From Trichoplusia ni (lineage: Eukaryota > Arthropoda > Insecta > Lepidoptera > Noctuidae), in assembly GCF_003590095.1 (NCBI RefSeq), contig NC_039492.1, forward strand, positions 8,308,001-8,372,000: a stretch of 64,000 nucleotides of DNA, given 5' to 3'. The translations under genes were made by a program, and so were the position numbers. Numbering within the stretch: position 1 is the first letter of the stretch; every line of letters begins with the position of its first letter. The notes beneath the pieces were generated by a model. The model saw only the letters and a program-made list of their open reading frames with translations, did not search any database and was not told the origin of the DNA. Positions 25,487 through 38,200 of this stretch are shown here, piece after piece.

Positions 25487-27186
25487 TCTTATATACACGT
25501 TTAAACAGTATATAAAAGATACTAAGGTAGGTAGGAAGCTGATTGTCGCGATTATCCTAACATATTGTTGTTCGCGATACCATATTTACTTGCTATCATT
25601 GTTTTTATCGCTTACATAAAGATATCAGGGAAATTTGCCAACCGAACGGTACTTTGCGAAGATAATGTCCGATTTATTGCAACCAATGACACTCATCTTG
25701 GTTTTATGTACTAATCCAGGACTTATCTGTGGCGGAGCGACTTAGGAATTTGATGTTATAAAGTCATTAGCATTTCGGTACCATGTTTTCGTTTAAAAAC
25801 GAATATAAGTCGATCGTAACATATCGTTGGAAAACTTAGGTAAAAAAATTGTCAGGTAGTAGGTATATTTCAGTGAGATGAAGTAAGCTTATCCAACCTT
25901 CATGGTATAGATATTGCTCTGCTTATGTCAGCTCCAAGCACTTTCTGATAGATAAATCTATACATCCATACCTTTCATTCAATTCGGAAATTCTGTTATT
26001 TTTCCAAGCTTAATTCATACATTCTCCTTTCTAATATAGTTATACTTTTAACTTTTCAGGCAAATCCTAATCTATCACATTGATTATGTAAAATGAGGAG
26101 CTCCTTTAAACGATTACCTGTAAGTTTATTACTCTTCAGGCCACGCTTTGGTAACCACTGAAATACGAAAAGTTTTTAAACCTTCTGCAAATTTAATCTA
26201 TAATAGCCACAGGCTTAAGCCCTATAAGAGCGGATTCCTCCGTATTGCGCCTGCAGTAACATGTCAAGTAAGATGTAGTATACGTGACCGACACCATGTA
26301 GTACACACAAGTTTGACAGATGACTTACACAATGCCAGCGGTAGGGCACAACATTATCTGTGCATTTTGAATGTTAAATATGACAAAAGAACTCTTTTGA
26401 TGATAGTATTAGGTCCGCTATAATATAAAACCTCTTTGATTCCTTAAACGCTTTTAGCGGTTTCTTCTTAGTTTTCGTGATGTATCCCGGATATTTTACC
26501 TATCATCTTTTGGCAAACTATATTGATGAGAGTTTAAGCGATGACAGAAATCGCTTTAAAGTAAAGATATGGGAAATTGACGAATGTCTCTCAAAGAGCC
26601 AGGAAAATAGGGACATATTGAAAATGTAATCTTCTTTACCAAAAATTTAAGGTATAACATACTAAGTTATATGAATACATAGAAAGTAGTGTTCTGCTAC
26701 TGTCTGTGCGCATCTGCACAAATATTGCGCATATTAGGTCAGCGAGAGCCAATCAGAGCGACTCTGCATGACGCGACAATCGTGTTTGTCCAATGATCGA
26801 CATCTTTGTTGTACGCGCAGTAATCTCCTTTGCGGATAGTCCGCTTTGTCTTATGCTAAATTTAAAATAATTCTAGAATTTTATCAATTACCAAACCCTG
26901 CCTAAATGCTACACATAATAAATGACTCTATAGAACGTATTCATCTCTTTAAAAAACGACAAACCGAACCTTAAAAAAAAAACAAATAATATCATCTGCA
27001 TGCTTTGGCAGCACTTCTTAGCCAAATCTATTAAATTTTACATCAACTTGATTTGAATCAATCATCTCAGAAGTAGAAGTACAGAACTTTTATCAAGGTA
27101 TACCTACGTTGTTAGCCATTAGCCAATTTAACAAATTAATATTCCACATTTTGACTACTATTTGGCGTCTACTAATAAGCCGAAAA
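25487..27186. other. Non-coding stretch
   Basis: AT-rich. An open frame at 26148-26423 has no family resemblance. Nothing else is supported. Confidence 0.4.
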
Positions 27187-27381
27187 CTACATTCGATGCC
27201 TATCTAAACCATTACAAGATAAACAAAAACCGGTGCATTCAAAATTCTGTGAATCGTTCCTAATCACTTTTGAACCCAATATTCTCGGAATGTCTCGATA
27301 TGAAATGCAGATATGATTATACAGAGCTAATAATATCCAGAGTAACAAACAAAAATATAATAGTCGCGACAAGGAAAACAT
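27187..27381 (-). CDS. Small ORF with signal-peptide-like start, speculative
   Basis: The frame begins with a true ATG (complement of 27379-27381) and encodes 64 residues. Residues 1-27 (MFSLSRLLYFCLLLWILLAL and onward) look like a secretion signal or membrane anchor. They are followed by a polar tail with three cysteines in the pattern C-x3-C-x2-C near the C-terminus. There is no recognisable neuropeptide, toxin or antimicrobial motif and no clear processing site. In AT-rich DNA a hydrophobic frame of this length can arise by chance, so this is a candidate only. Confidence 0.15.
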   Translation of the reverse strand: MFSLSRLLYFCLLLWILLALYNHICISYRDIPRILGSKVIRNDSQNFECTGFCLSCNGLDRHRM

Positions 27382-29690
27382 GATAGTAGGGTGTTAGCAA
27401 CGTGTTTAGTGTAGTAGTTCGCACGGCCACCGTCCGCGTCAGCATTTGCTCATGCTATAGGTATTTAGCTCCTGTGCCTCTGTTACTTGGAACTGCCTTC
27501 CACGTGCAACCACTACCTACCTACACACACGACGGTATCATTTTCCTCCACACACCCGCTTACAATGACAATATATTTTTCCTTTGTCACCAAACTATGC
27601 ATTTTGTTATCGGCTGTACCCGAATCCTATTTCAATGGATTTTGGACCTTAATGAAATGAAATAAAACGCTTTTTACATATTTGTGTATGAAATATTTGG
27701 CAGCAGTAGTATAAAACATCGTTATCGTCGCATGTGGAACACGTGTGTCTAAACTCTATTTCCGCCCTTCGCTTCCCTTGGGTAAGCCAAGGACAGTAAT
27801 AAATGTCTTACTTAATTACTGACGTTATAATTAACAAAGAGTTCCTATTTGCTTAAATTAATTGGTAATTGAATTTGAACCTTATTTGCATCTGCATAGA
27901 AAGTAAAATTGAAGAGCTAGGAGTTATTAAAAAGTTTTCGCAATGTTGGATACATATTTAGGAACTACACTTAAACATAATTATGCTTGTAAAAAAATTA
28001 TCTTGTTAGTACATATTGCATTTAATAATCCTTTAAAGACTGCGGTCGCGCACAAAAGTGCAATAATAGAGCCAAGTGGGTTTATTTCTTTTAGGTTAGG
28101 TACTTTAATTTTATTAAGGTGGCATCCTATAAATGCTTCATAATTTATAAAACTTAACTATTTTTAAATCCATTTTAAACGTCTAGTTAACACAACAGGT
28201 GGTATGAATACTACAGGTGGCTCTATCAAACACAGAAAAAAAACGAATCTCTCCAATTAAAAATGTAATATTTTAAAAACATTATTGAGTCCACTTAAAT
28301 GCAGAATTCCTATCTGTTTGTGTCATTAATAGCTGGAATATCCATGACATACGAAACCGATGCGATCGTGACGTGAACGCGATAGAAAAAGCTAAAATAT
28401 AAATAATAATATAATAAATGCATAAACACGCATGGCTCACATTATATTGACGGAAGAGCAAGCATTCCTTGCGACACCTTGTCGACACGTGTAAAGGTGC
28501 ATCAAATATGTCTACGAGCACTCTAATAAGCGTATGCAGCGCGTGCGCACAATCCGACACTACTCGACGAAAACTAATTTCTTCATTAAATAAAAACAAT
28601 ATCCACCTGGCCTCTTTATAAGAGCTTATTCAATTAATAATTCTGTTAAAATAAAGTGCCGTCAAAATTCCACTGGGCACCTGCACATAATAAATTGTTA
28701 AATAACAATTGCTAAGGCAGTGGCTCCCGTTCCGGGGTCAACGAACCTCCACCCCTTCCTACCCACTGTATGATAATTAATTTTATCCACAACGTATAAA
28801 TAGGCACTTGAACTACACATACGTACCTAATCTGCATCCAAGAGTGTGTTCGTTTGTTTCGTTGGCTAATCTATTGTGCCAAGATGCGATGTTTTGCCAA
28901 GCATGTTAATTTCTGTAATTATGTTGTAAGAATACGCGCGGCAGTACTTAATTTTCTTATAATTACAATCCCAAGTTGAGAGATCAAGGAACAAAGACTG
29001 CCTTGCATGATTTCTGATTTTTTGTGATAGATACAGTCTCTGATATTGAGAGATTTTTATCTAATATACTATAAAGAAAATAACAACGGCATTGCGCCTG
29101 TAACGGGGTCTCACGTGCAGTCGAGTTTCTCTTACAATCATTATAACACAATGAAAATAAAATTAATAACGAAAGTATAAAACAAAATTTCGCTGACTAT
29201 GTTTATTTCTTACATTATTAAAATATCAATACGTGCCCCAAAATTGACCAAAAAATAATTTTCCAAATTGCTAATTAGTCAAAAAAACTAAAAAGATATT
29301 AAAGCCCAAATCGTTTCATGGGAAAACCACAGACCTACCTAACATAATATTAATTTGTGCAACATGACTGCACCCTGTAAACTGTCATACAACATTAATT
29401 CAGAAAACAACTATTCATGCATTTATCATGAATTCCTAAGCTATCTATGATGCGATATCTAATTTTCCTGCTTTCATGAATAGAACTCTGTTCGTTTACC
29501 TAGGATTGAAATGTGAACCGTGTGATAACAAATCATAAATTTGCAAAATGTTACAATTCAGAAAACCGCACTTAAATGTAAGCTGATGAATGCATCAATG
29601 TTAGGTAGTCAAAGTTTGATGCGTGTTTTAAATTCAGGATTAGTCTGAATAATAAATTTGGCAATAAAAAAGTGTTTCTGGAGCTTGTGT
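27382..29690. other. Non-coding stretch
   Basis: AT-rich sequence. It contains a small palindrome AATTGTTA/TAACAATT at 28693-28710. The minus-strand open frame at 28282-28599 lacks an ATG at its start and any family motif. Confidence 0.4.
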
Positions 29691-29695
29691 TGTAG

Positions 29696-29744
29696 CGGGC
29701 ACAGTCGGGCACAGTCGGGCACAGTCGGGCACAGTCGGGCACAG
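29696..29744. repeat. 10-bp minisatellite, about 4.9 copies
   Basis: Exact head-to-tail repetition of the 10-mer CGGGCACAGT across 49 bp, at the edge of a GC-rich patch reaching about 29890. All copies are identical until the array breaks at CAGGTCGC, which suggests recent slippage and probably length variation between individuals. Confidence 0.9.
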
Positions 29745-29899
29745 GTCGCAGGCGTCGCGGAGGCGCGGGCCGTGTGTGTTCGCGCCTCTAGGATTAGTTC
29801 TCGGCATTCCGGGAATCTCACCCGCGGCCGCCGACGGCACTGATAACATTCTTTGCCCCGCCGCACCACGCCGCACCATATACGTACACATCCCAAAAC

Positions 29900-31285
29900 A
29901 TTCCCTATTGTATTTATTTTTCGATATAGAACCGTTTCACAGTTTATTTATTCAATTTTCGACATTTTAATTTGGTGAATCCATTTAAACTTCTAGAATT
30001 CTTGTAGCGGTGTTCTATAACGGTAGATCTTGTATTGAATACATGAATAAATAAGCCTATGAAATCGGATCATTGTTACTAAATTATCTTCTAACAAGCC
30101 GTGGATCGGTCCTATCGGGTGCATGATCGGGCCGCGCGGCATTTTCTAATGCATGCGACTGACCCCGACCGGTACCTATCTACTGAAATGAAGGCTTAAT
30201 TAATTCTATCATTAATTTACACTTCCCAATATTTAAAAAAAAAAAATATCTAATTAAATCTATTCTAATAACTAGAATTTTAAAGATTCATGAAAAATAT
30301 TTAAAAAATTCTGATGCAAAAACCAATATTGACTCTTCTTGCTTTGTGGCCTGATATAAAATACTACTTTTAGTTATCAAAATAAATTAACCTTAGAAAA
30401 ACTAATTGGGATGAAAAAAATCGACTCTACAAAAATTACTATCACCAAAAAAAACTTATCATTACAAAATAGCCTCCTTATTAGAGATTTGCCTAACTTA
30501 AAATGTGAGTCTGCTTAGTATTGGTTTATACACAAACATATTGATATGTCTACCTATGAGTAATTTAATAAAATTTGTAAGTTTCATTGAAAACTTCAAC
30601 ATGAAGTTTAAAGTAAGGGTTGCCAAGCAGTCGCTGCTCTTACTTAAACATATTGTTTTCAGCCCCTAAGGCGTCAATTTTAATTTATATCAATTTTAAA
30701 TATTACAAATTATTATTAGGAATGCAAAACTAACCAAATTAATTCGTTAAAATTAAAATAATGTTAGAAAATGGCAGCAGAGAGCGTTTTCAAAATGAAT
30801 TTGCGCTTGGGGCGCGGACTCGCTGCGCTCGGGATTCGTGCTCAATTAAATGCACATTTATATTCTCTACTCTTTACACAAAGCACGAACTATATTTTAG
30901 TATATTTTTCGTACTATTATCATTTATAAATATTTTTTAAATAGCTGTCGACGTCGCCTATTTTCTCGACGCGCCGCGCGCACCTTCCCGATTTTTATAA
31001 TATATTATTTTTCATATTCCTGATATGAAATCCAACTTTTTATACACTTAACAAAATAACTGAATTTTAAACTTAAATTTTAATGATTTTTTGTAAATCC
31101 TATTCTCATAGAACTTGCGGGTTCGACGATAAACTTACTGTGACGTCGGAAAATTTTCATCAATTTTCCTCGTAAGACGCGCGAATATTTCCAAGCTTTT
31201 ATTTCAGAAAAGCGACGTATAGACTTGCGCCTACACATCGGCAGCAAAAGGTTCAGGATGAGAAAGTTTTTTTTTAACACTTATG
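29900..31285. other. AT-rich non-coding stretch
   Basis: No supportable gene. The open frame at 31080-31280 (minus) starts with a non-ATG codon and has no family resemblance. Confidence 0.4.
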
Positions 31286-31995
31286 TGTGAGTGCGAGGGC
31301 GCAGTGAAGCCGCCGCCCCGCGCCCGCGCCGCCGCCGCCTGGGCGGGCCCCCGCGTGCATGCCTTTACGCGAGTACTACCACACTCATTGCTAATTTTAT
31401 TGCATAAAGGGGTTCCGTGGGATGTTATTTAGTAAAATAATTTATAAAAACTCAATATTTTTTTCTTTATTCTCAAATAGAAAACTTGGAACAGAAGTAA
31501 AGTTCAAAAGCAAATATCTCGCTCCCAAGTGTTGTGTTCTCAATCAATTTGGACTCATGTTAAAGCGCATTTTAATAGCTTTCTAAATATGTAAAACATC
31601 CTTGGAAGTAAATTCAGGAAAAATGCTGAAAATTTATCGAAGTCCGGAGGGCGTCGGTCGTAGTGCGAATTATTGTGATTTTTTTTCTATGTGTTCTAAA
31701 GGTAGAGTTGAATTAAGGGTAGTCGTTCTGAGGGCGGGTGGCATGCGCGGGGGCGCCCACACCCTAAACATATACAAAATGAATACGTTTTTCGTAAGAA
31801 AACTAGGTTTATGGCATAGCGGGTGTACGGTGGTGTGCGTGTAAGAGGCGCGGCGATTGGCCGGCGCGCGGCTGTGTGTGTGCGCGCCCCCGCTCGGCCT
31901 CTCACCATACCTACCGCGCGCCGGCGCGCGCGCCGCTCACCACATCCACGCCGCGCACACCGACACACACATACACACTCTGGCGCACTACAACC
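31286..31995. promoter_or_regulatory. Pair of GC-rich islands
   Basis: Two CpG-dense blocks, about 31290-31375 and 31725-31990, flank AT-rich sequence. Several overlapping frames on both strands run through the second block; none has a family motif or consistent splice sites. Possible distant regulatory elements of the + strand gene. Confidence 0.3.
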
Positions 31996-34110
31996 TGCGC
32001 CATATATTAAATCATTTCATGTATTTAAATTTAATAAAATATTTTTTTCTCAAAAATATAAAGTTTTGATAACTTAGTGATTTTATGTGCTAGAATAAAG
32101 CTCACTGATATTTTTAACCATAAAATATAATTTATTGATAGAATTTTTAGAACATATATCTAGGTAGGTGTAATTTAGATTATTTTTTATAGTCTGCGCC
32201 CCATGGAGACTTAATTATTTTCACATAGGTCTCTCTATGAAATTTGAGATATTTAGCTATTAAACCAATATAATAATACAATATAAGTTTTTTTCAAAGC
32301 CGTTTCAAGTTATTAATTTAATTTTCACATCTTTGTGTCGGACATTGAATTTTTTTGTGCACTTCATTCCATGTACAATACTTTAAACTGGTACGAGATT
32401 TTAATATAGGTATGAAATTGAAGTTGGAATAATTATAATTAATATTATTGTTAACAAATTAGACCTGGAATTAATTAATTTATAAATTAGTTTAAATGGC
32501 AGCTACAAAATAGGGTTAAAATATTAAATTATATAATGATTACTTATCTAATGGATTTAGTAGGTCGCTGTACGAATGTGTAGAGGAGTTCATAAAATAA
32601 ATGTTTAAGAAACAAATAAAATGACAAATGTGGACAAAATAATACCTGCGGTTGAGAAAATTCCTGATTTAGATATTAAAGAAGAATGAGCTCTATATCA
32701 CATGTGTTAGGTTTCACATCATAATTAAACATTGTCGGTTGTAAAAATTAAGGTATTACTTACTGAAATTACCAAACATTCCAAAAATTGCAAAATAAAT
32801 GCTTTTCAATCAATTATAAAATTATTATAGTATTGACTCTACATGCCCATAGGACTCAGAGCCATCATTACTTTTAAACCCCCTTCAATTAAAAATATCA
32901 ATTACCTACTTTAGAATGCCATGCAGTGCATAAACAGCGTTTATTTTGCGACCGCTTTAAGCGTGCCCTTTAAACTCATTTAAGACGAAATTGAGTCACA
33001 AATTAACTAAAAAAGTCATGAAAATTTAACTTGTTCATTAAAAGATGCTATGGCTACTACTTGAGAGGCATGTGCGGTTACTGTGGGTAGATTGCAGCAA
33101 ACCTCGTTAACAACCTCGTTATGATAAATTGACGTGTCTTCTAAGTTTTTGGAAAAAAAATAAATTAATAATCAGATTCTCTTGAAGGAAGCTAAATCTC
33201 CTCAAACTTTCCTTTCTCACTACATCCCCCACTGCCCCCCACTTTCCATCACATCTATGCAATGAGAGTTTAATGGTTTTAACATCAAAAATAATTATTT
33301 TATCTGGATAAATTGAATATTCCGTTGTTTCTAAAACCACAACCCTTGTGAAAACACAGCATTAATCTAAATTACTTAACGAAGGCGTAGATTTTAACAT
33401 GAAGATCATAAGAATAATCTCTTTAATCATGTATGCAGAAGTTTCATGCGCCTATCTGATGCAGTCTATCTACTGTTAAACGAAATTCGCCCAAAATAAA
33501 TCTCTGTAACAGTTTAAATGCCCTTTCATGAATACCCTCGCTTACCTACATTGAACTAAATCTGCTTTTATCCACATTACCATCTTCAAATTAACCCACA
33601 TCCCTTGAACTATTTCGGCTGGTGCTAGTTCAATGGATTGTCCATTAGATATCACGCCAATTTACGAGTAGCTGCACATATGAATTAGTAATCTAGTTCC
33701 TTCAAATGTATTTCTTAATGTGGAATTGCCAAATATTTGAAACAAATCAATTGTTGGTTATACCTGATGGTCCTTTGCTGAGGCAAACATCCTAATCTTT
33801 GTAAACTGATGTTCATATAAAACCCTAGATTTGTTTAGAAAAAAATGACTTTTTATCTAGGAACCGAAAAAAAATTACATGGATTCTGGAGCTTACTATA
33901 CAAATGCGCATTATACAAGAGGTGGTAAATCTAAGTTTAGTAAGTTAAGTAATCTAAGTAAGTTATGTATTTTCGTTATGAGCGATTTCTTTCTTTATTA
34001 GCGCTTGTAAAAATCTCACTTTCCTTGTATCAAAGCTTCGAACAGTTCTTGCAATTGTACGTATGTTCAGGGAGGAACCTACAACTGCTCCTTGAAACAA
34101 CATATTTCAA
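31996..34110. other. AT-rich non-coding stretch
   Basis: No gene is supported. A short direct repeat (aacctcgttaac, then aacctcgttatg) occurs at about 33102-33122, and an irregular run of taagtaa-like units at about 33935-33968. Confidence 0.4.
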
Positions 34111-34150
34111 TTGTGGAAGTGTGATAGCGCACTATACATTGTAGAGCTCT
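34111..34150 (+). repeat. Short dispersed repeat, copy 2
   Basis: From GTGGAAG at 34113 the sequence matches the copy at 43072 in 28 of the first 35 bases, including the shared blocks AGCGCA and TGTAGAGC. After that, similarity stops. Confidence 0.55.
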
Positions 34151-34643
34151 TATTTTTTGAAGAGAAAGGCCTCAGAAGTATTTACTTCTTATTAGGAATA
34201 TACTTGAAAACATGGACTATTTATAGAGTTCGCCTCAGTCTAACCCGGAATTTTGGATCCGTTATTTTTCTATTAAGTTTTTGCTTCCTCTTAAGGTGAT
34301 GTCAGTATCTGTGGACCATTTTGTTCTAGGTTTATAGGAGTTTAAGGGACTATAGTTTACTAGTCGGTATGAGACCTGGCTTCGGCTCTACCTCATATTT
34401 TTTTTATGTTTATTGTTAGAACCTTTCAAAGTTTTCGGGAGGAAAGGCACTTTAATCTTCCATCCCTTGAGTGGTTTTTTACATCATATGACTTCATTAA
34501 TCTTAGTTTTTATGACTCAGCGGTCTGCATGAGTCATCTAAGAATAATTTTTACGATGTTCATGAACCTTTGCAAACCGTCACTTCTAATGCATTAATGC
34601 AATGAGTAAGCTGCATTGATTATTAATATTATCGTAGACAACG

Positions 34644-34652
34644 TATATAAAG
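34644..34652 (+). promoter_or_regulatory. Strong TATA-box-like motif
   Basis: TATATAAAG fits the insect TATA consensus well. About 10 bases downstream is a foldback (AGCTGTG ... CACAGCT, roughly 34656-34678). No downstream ATG with coding potential is evident, though the + strand exon at 35232-35276 lies 580 bp further on. In AT-rich DNA such a motif can be fortuitous. Confidence 0.2.
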
Positions 34653-34959
34653 TCAGCTGTGGGCAAAACACACAGCTTTTTGTACGCGATTCTGACTTCT
34701 TGAGGATATCTCATTAAGTAGCTGTGAGTTTTCCATGCATTTTTCTGACTTTTGCTTTACTGATACTAATTTATATAAATAATCGATGTGAGCGCGCAAA
34801 CAATACGTTTATTGTTTGTAAAAGAAAGTAACTAAGTATAGTCTCGGATCTGAACGTATAATAACCGGATTACAGATGGTAACACCAATATTTTGCAAAT
34901 GAAAACGTGTCGATAGTGGCGCGAGACGCGCGTGGGTTTTCCTTTGATTTTCTCAAAGA

Positions 34960-35115
34960 GCGCGTCACTCGCGACACCTGCGCACACAGCGGCGGCGCTT
35001 GCGCAGCTGTCACTACGTCATCACGTAATTCAATTATTGTAATCGATTAATTGCAAACTGTCTGCCGGCGGCCCGCGGCCACTGTTTCTGGAGCACGGAT
35101 CGGGGGCCAGAATGG
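34960..35115. promoter_or_regulatory. GC-rich island upstream of the 45-nt exon
   Basis: CpG-dense sequence containing CTACGTCATCACGTAA, a CRE/bZIP-like stretch (near 35013-35028). It lies about 120 bp before the exon at 35232-35276 and may be an internal promoter or enhancer for the same gene. Confidence 0.3.
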
Positions 35116-35231
35116 CCGCCGTCTGCACATCCTTGCGACGATCCACAAACATTGAATCAAATATATATATATCTCAAATACACATTGAATGCAAGACTGT
35201 TCAACTACATGACATTTTGTTTTTGTTTCAG

Positions 35232-35276
35232 GTATACTGAAACGCTTTTCATCGCGGGAAACTCGCCTGAAACATG
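35232..35276 (+). CDS. 45-nt exon with strong splice sites, unknown gene
   Basis: The exon is bounded by a pyrimidine-rich acceptor (ttttgtttcag, AG at 35230-35231) and the donor AACATG/GTGAGTACC (GT at 35277-35278). Two readings fit. (a) Following the 14265-14298 exon in phase, it encodes G-ILKRFSSRETRLKH with no stop. (b) As a leader exon it ends exactly in an ATG (35274-35276), preceded in frame by TGA (35268-35270). The ATG then joins in frame to the 56387 exon, giving M-LRMAKEV. The length is a multiple of three, so it could be a cassette exon in reading (a). The quality of both splice sites is the main support; the product is not recognised. Confidence 0.5.
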
Positions 35277-35299
35277 GTGAGTACCTACATAGTTAATAC

Positions 35300-36943
35300 A
35301 AGTATAGTAATTACCATGTCAGCAAAAGAAACTTCAGTTTACTGACAACCGATCAAAAATCATACACAGACCGATTGAAAAAACATGGCAGAATTTTCTT
35401 TACATTCAAAACGAAACACAATCTTATCGATTGTATCGTTTAATCGATTTAAATACGTTTGTATCCAACGTGTCGCGTATTAGTAGATCAGTTTAAATCG
35501 TTCGAGTGTCTACTAATTATGCGCACTCGAAATAGGTCGGTGATAATTGTGATGCGTGCTCGCTCACGGCACAAACGTCGCGGTCATCATTGTTAGCTGC
35601 CACCTCGACGAATTAAAGCGGCCGACGAGACCGCACGATTACAAGTACTACGACAATACTACGAACCCTTAAGTACCTTACTTAAGTACATACACCGAAT
35701 GAAGAAGTTACAACGAATTACTTCACATTTACATTTCCACAGTGATGTTTTTCGATTTTTTCTCTGTATGTGCGAGTTTCCTCTCGAGTTTCTCGAATGT
35801 CAAACATTCATGAAAATACTCGACATCCGGGTCAACATTTTCGTGACATTCGTCGCATCCGGGTGAAATTATTCATTCGTGACTCATATAGAGACCTCTT
35901 TACAACTGACACTCAGAGTTAAGTAATAAGTATTATCTATAGAAAATAAACATTCCATTTTGGTGTTTGTACAAAAGCAATAAGGTTGGTATTTGTCTGA
36001 TAGTTGGCAAACATTTAATAATTTTCATTAGGACCACCGCCTAACATCCGGTTGAAACAATTTTCGTGAGTGAAGATGCTAGTTACCGTTCGCCCTTATC
36101 ATATTTTGTTTAAATTGTAACAACTCCAATAGATAACACTAAAAAATATTGGATTGAACAGAGATTTCGGTTCCCGTATCTATAGGTAGCAACGATAGTG
36201 TTTATATACGCCACTTACCGGAGTTACCGGTTAGAAGTAGGTTTCACGATATAGATAATAATAGAAATGTTCAAGTCGGATGTTAAACGGTATTTCATTA
36301 AAACCACTGGACACTTAATGTGACTTACAATTTTTAATTCGTGAATCCGTTGGAACAGTTGATCTGGACTGCTAAGGAGGATGCACTGCTCGCTATATAG
36401 CATTGTAGAGTAAACACAACGGCCTTTGATAATAGAGGTTAAACAGACTGACACAAATTGATTTTTTTATCATAAAAATGTGACGCAATTTCACAAGTCC
36501 GTTACTCAATTTATGTGTTATCTGTTACATTAACGTCATTTTGATTGAGATGTAGCGCTGTAACCGCACTCGCTACCGAATTGACGCACAAAATGTGCCC
36601 TATTTGGAAAAAAACTGTGTCCGCTTCACATGCAGTACGTTTTCAATGCGCTTAGTGATATTATTTTTAAATAATCTTTGCCTGGTCTCTGCCACCCTTG
36701 TTCATCCTTACCTAAGTTAGAAAGTTCGAACTAACAGCATCCAAATAAATCTGAGATATGTATTCTTTGCAATTCACAATATTCTAATTACTATTTACCT
36801 TTAAAAAAATACGTATTTTTCCTTTGCGATAGGGACTATCAAAATTTTGAAAAACAACAAACAATCGTACACCCATCATAGACCACAAATACCTAACTCC
36901 TTGGTAACACCAAACAATGTACTCAAACAATTATTAATTAGCG
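35300..36943. other. Non-coding, probably intronic
   Basis: No exon is supported. Around 35825-35862 the motif CATCCGGGT occurs twice about 30 bp apart. Confidence 0.4.
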
Positions 36944-37249
36944 TTATAATAGAATCCATTGACGTATGTTCTTAAAGAATATCAGGAAACAACGGGATGT
37001 GGCTGGTATTCCCCCAGTACGGGACGCGATACGCTCAGCTCTTAAACCTCGCGATTTTCCTTTTACGCATATGATAAGAGCGGGATTAACAGCTAAATAT
37101 ATTATAATATAACCCACGATAGCCGAAACCGAAACTGAAATTTTGACTGAGTAATTTGCAGGAGAAACCAATTCGTTTACCTCCATAAAATAACGTCTGG
37201 CTGAAGGTGCATTGATATCGTTTGCATATTCAATCAAAGTGTTGACCAA
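36944..37249 (-). pseudogene. Minus-strand coding-like fragment with one membrane segment
   Basis: The minus frame reads like a protein fragment: NTLIEYANDINAPSARRYFM, then a hydrophobic segment (ISVSVSAIVGYIIIYLAVNP) and a basic tail. An acceptor-like aagacag sits just before the open part, but there is no ATG start and no convincing donor. It may be an exon relic of a membrane protein. A chemoreceptor was considered, but the diagnostic C-terminal gustatory or odorant receptor motifs are not present. Unidentified. Confidence 0.25.
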
Positions 37250-37757
37250 ACTTCTGTCTTATTCCGCGATTCTTTAATAAGATCTACTCTCAATCACTTG
37301 CACTAAATCTCATACGTTTCAAATTAAATACATACATACATTAGACTAAGCATATCAATAGATTATCCATAATTAGGTGAATTTAGGATAACAGGCTTTG
37401 TTGATAAAAGGTAGAGCAGCTCTACCGCGGAAAGTTTCGAAATGATAACCTTGCCTCTAAGAGTAATGGCATTCGTGAAATGGAACAGCTAACAGAGTTA
37501 ACTGGTTCCTTCTTTTGATGTCTGCCGTCAAACAAATGTCATACAGAACTTCATACATTCCCGCGCTTTCACGTTTAATAGTTGTACGTCTCGCGACACG
37601 CACAGGAAGCGCTGCTCCATCCGCAGACGACGCCGCATCGCATGCACATAATCACAATACTTATACTCACCCATTTTTCTGATGACATCAACCAACAAGC
37701 TAAGTCCATAGTCCTAAATGACTCAACTAAATACTCTCAGTAACGCTCAGCTTCCGA

Positions 37758-37941
37758 TCACCCAGCGACCTGTTCCAACATCTCATCTGCATTAAACTGG
37801 GAATGCTCTCCTTTGAGATACTCCAGCTTCCGTACAAACATGATCAATCGATTTCCATGTTTCCTTCCCATCTTAACATCAGCTTTGAATCTGTCTAGTT
37901 TTAGTCGTAAATCAATTTCAAGTGCTTCCGCAATAAATAGG
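37758..37941 (-). CDS. Candidate minus-strand terminal exon, unknown protein
   Basis: After the acceptor ctacaacattgcag (complement of 37942 upward), preceded by a pyrimidine-rich tract, the minus strand encodes 60 residues and then TGA (37758-37760). The sequence is rich in charged residues with helical spacing: EALEIDLRLKLDRFKADVKM, then RKHGNRLIMFVRKLEYLKGE, ending EMLEQVAG. The other two frames are quickly closed. It reads as a genuine helical C-terminus, but no preceding exon was found and no family is recognised. No AATAAA lies close downstream; ATTAAA occurs about 180 bases after the stop. A donor-like AAATGG/GTGAGT (complement near 37671) follows the stop. It could be a last exon of an antisense gene or a fossil. 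Confidence 0.4.
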
Positions 37942-37944
37942 CTG

Positions 37945-38200
37945 CAATGTTGTAGCGAGCAGCGGGCGGCGGGCGGCAGGAGGCACGGAGTCAACTAGGT
38001 GGCCGTTTATTAGTGAAGTACATTACATAGGGGAGCGGACGCCATCGCAACACATCAAAGCACTATCGACTTCCGGCGTAGACGCGGGTTATCGGGCGAC
38101 CTCCGAAATTCCCGGCAATTAGCTTGCGCGTGCGTCCCTTTCCTCCCGCCCCTACTCGCCACTTCCGCTCGCCCAACCGACACCTTCGAAAGCAAACATT
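37945..38200. promoter_or_regulatory. GC-rich island
   Basis: CpG-rich block next to the minus-strand candidate exon, containing GGGCGGC repeats at about 37964-37977. Role unknown. Confidence 0.25.

Noticed and set aside
28282..28599. 105-codon minus-strand frame with a hydrophobic stretch
   Set aside because: Starts with a non-ATG codon and has no family resemblance.
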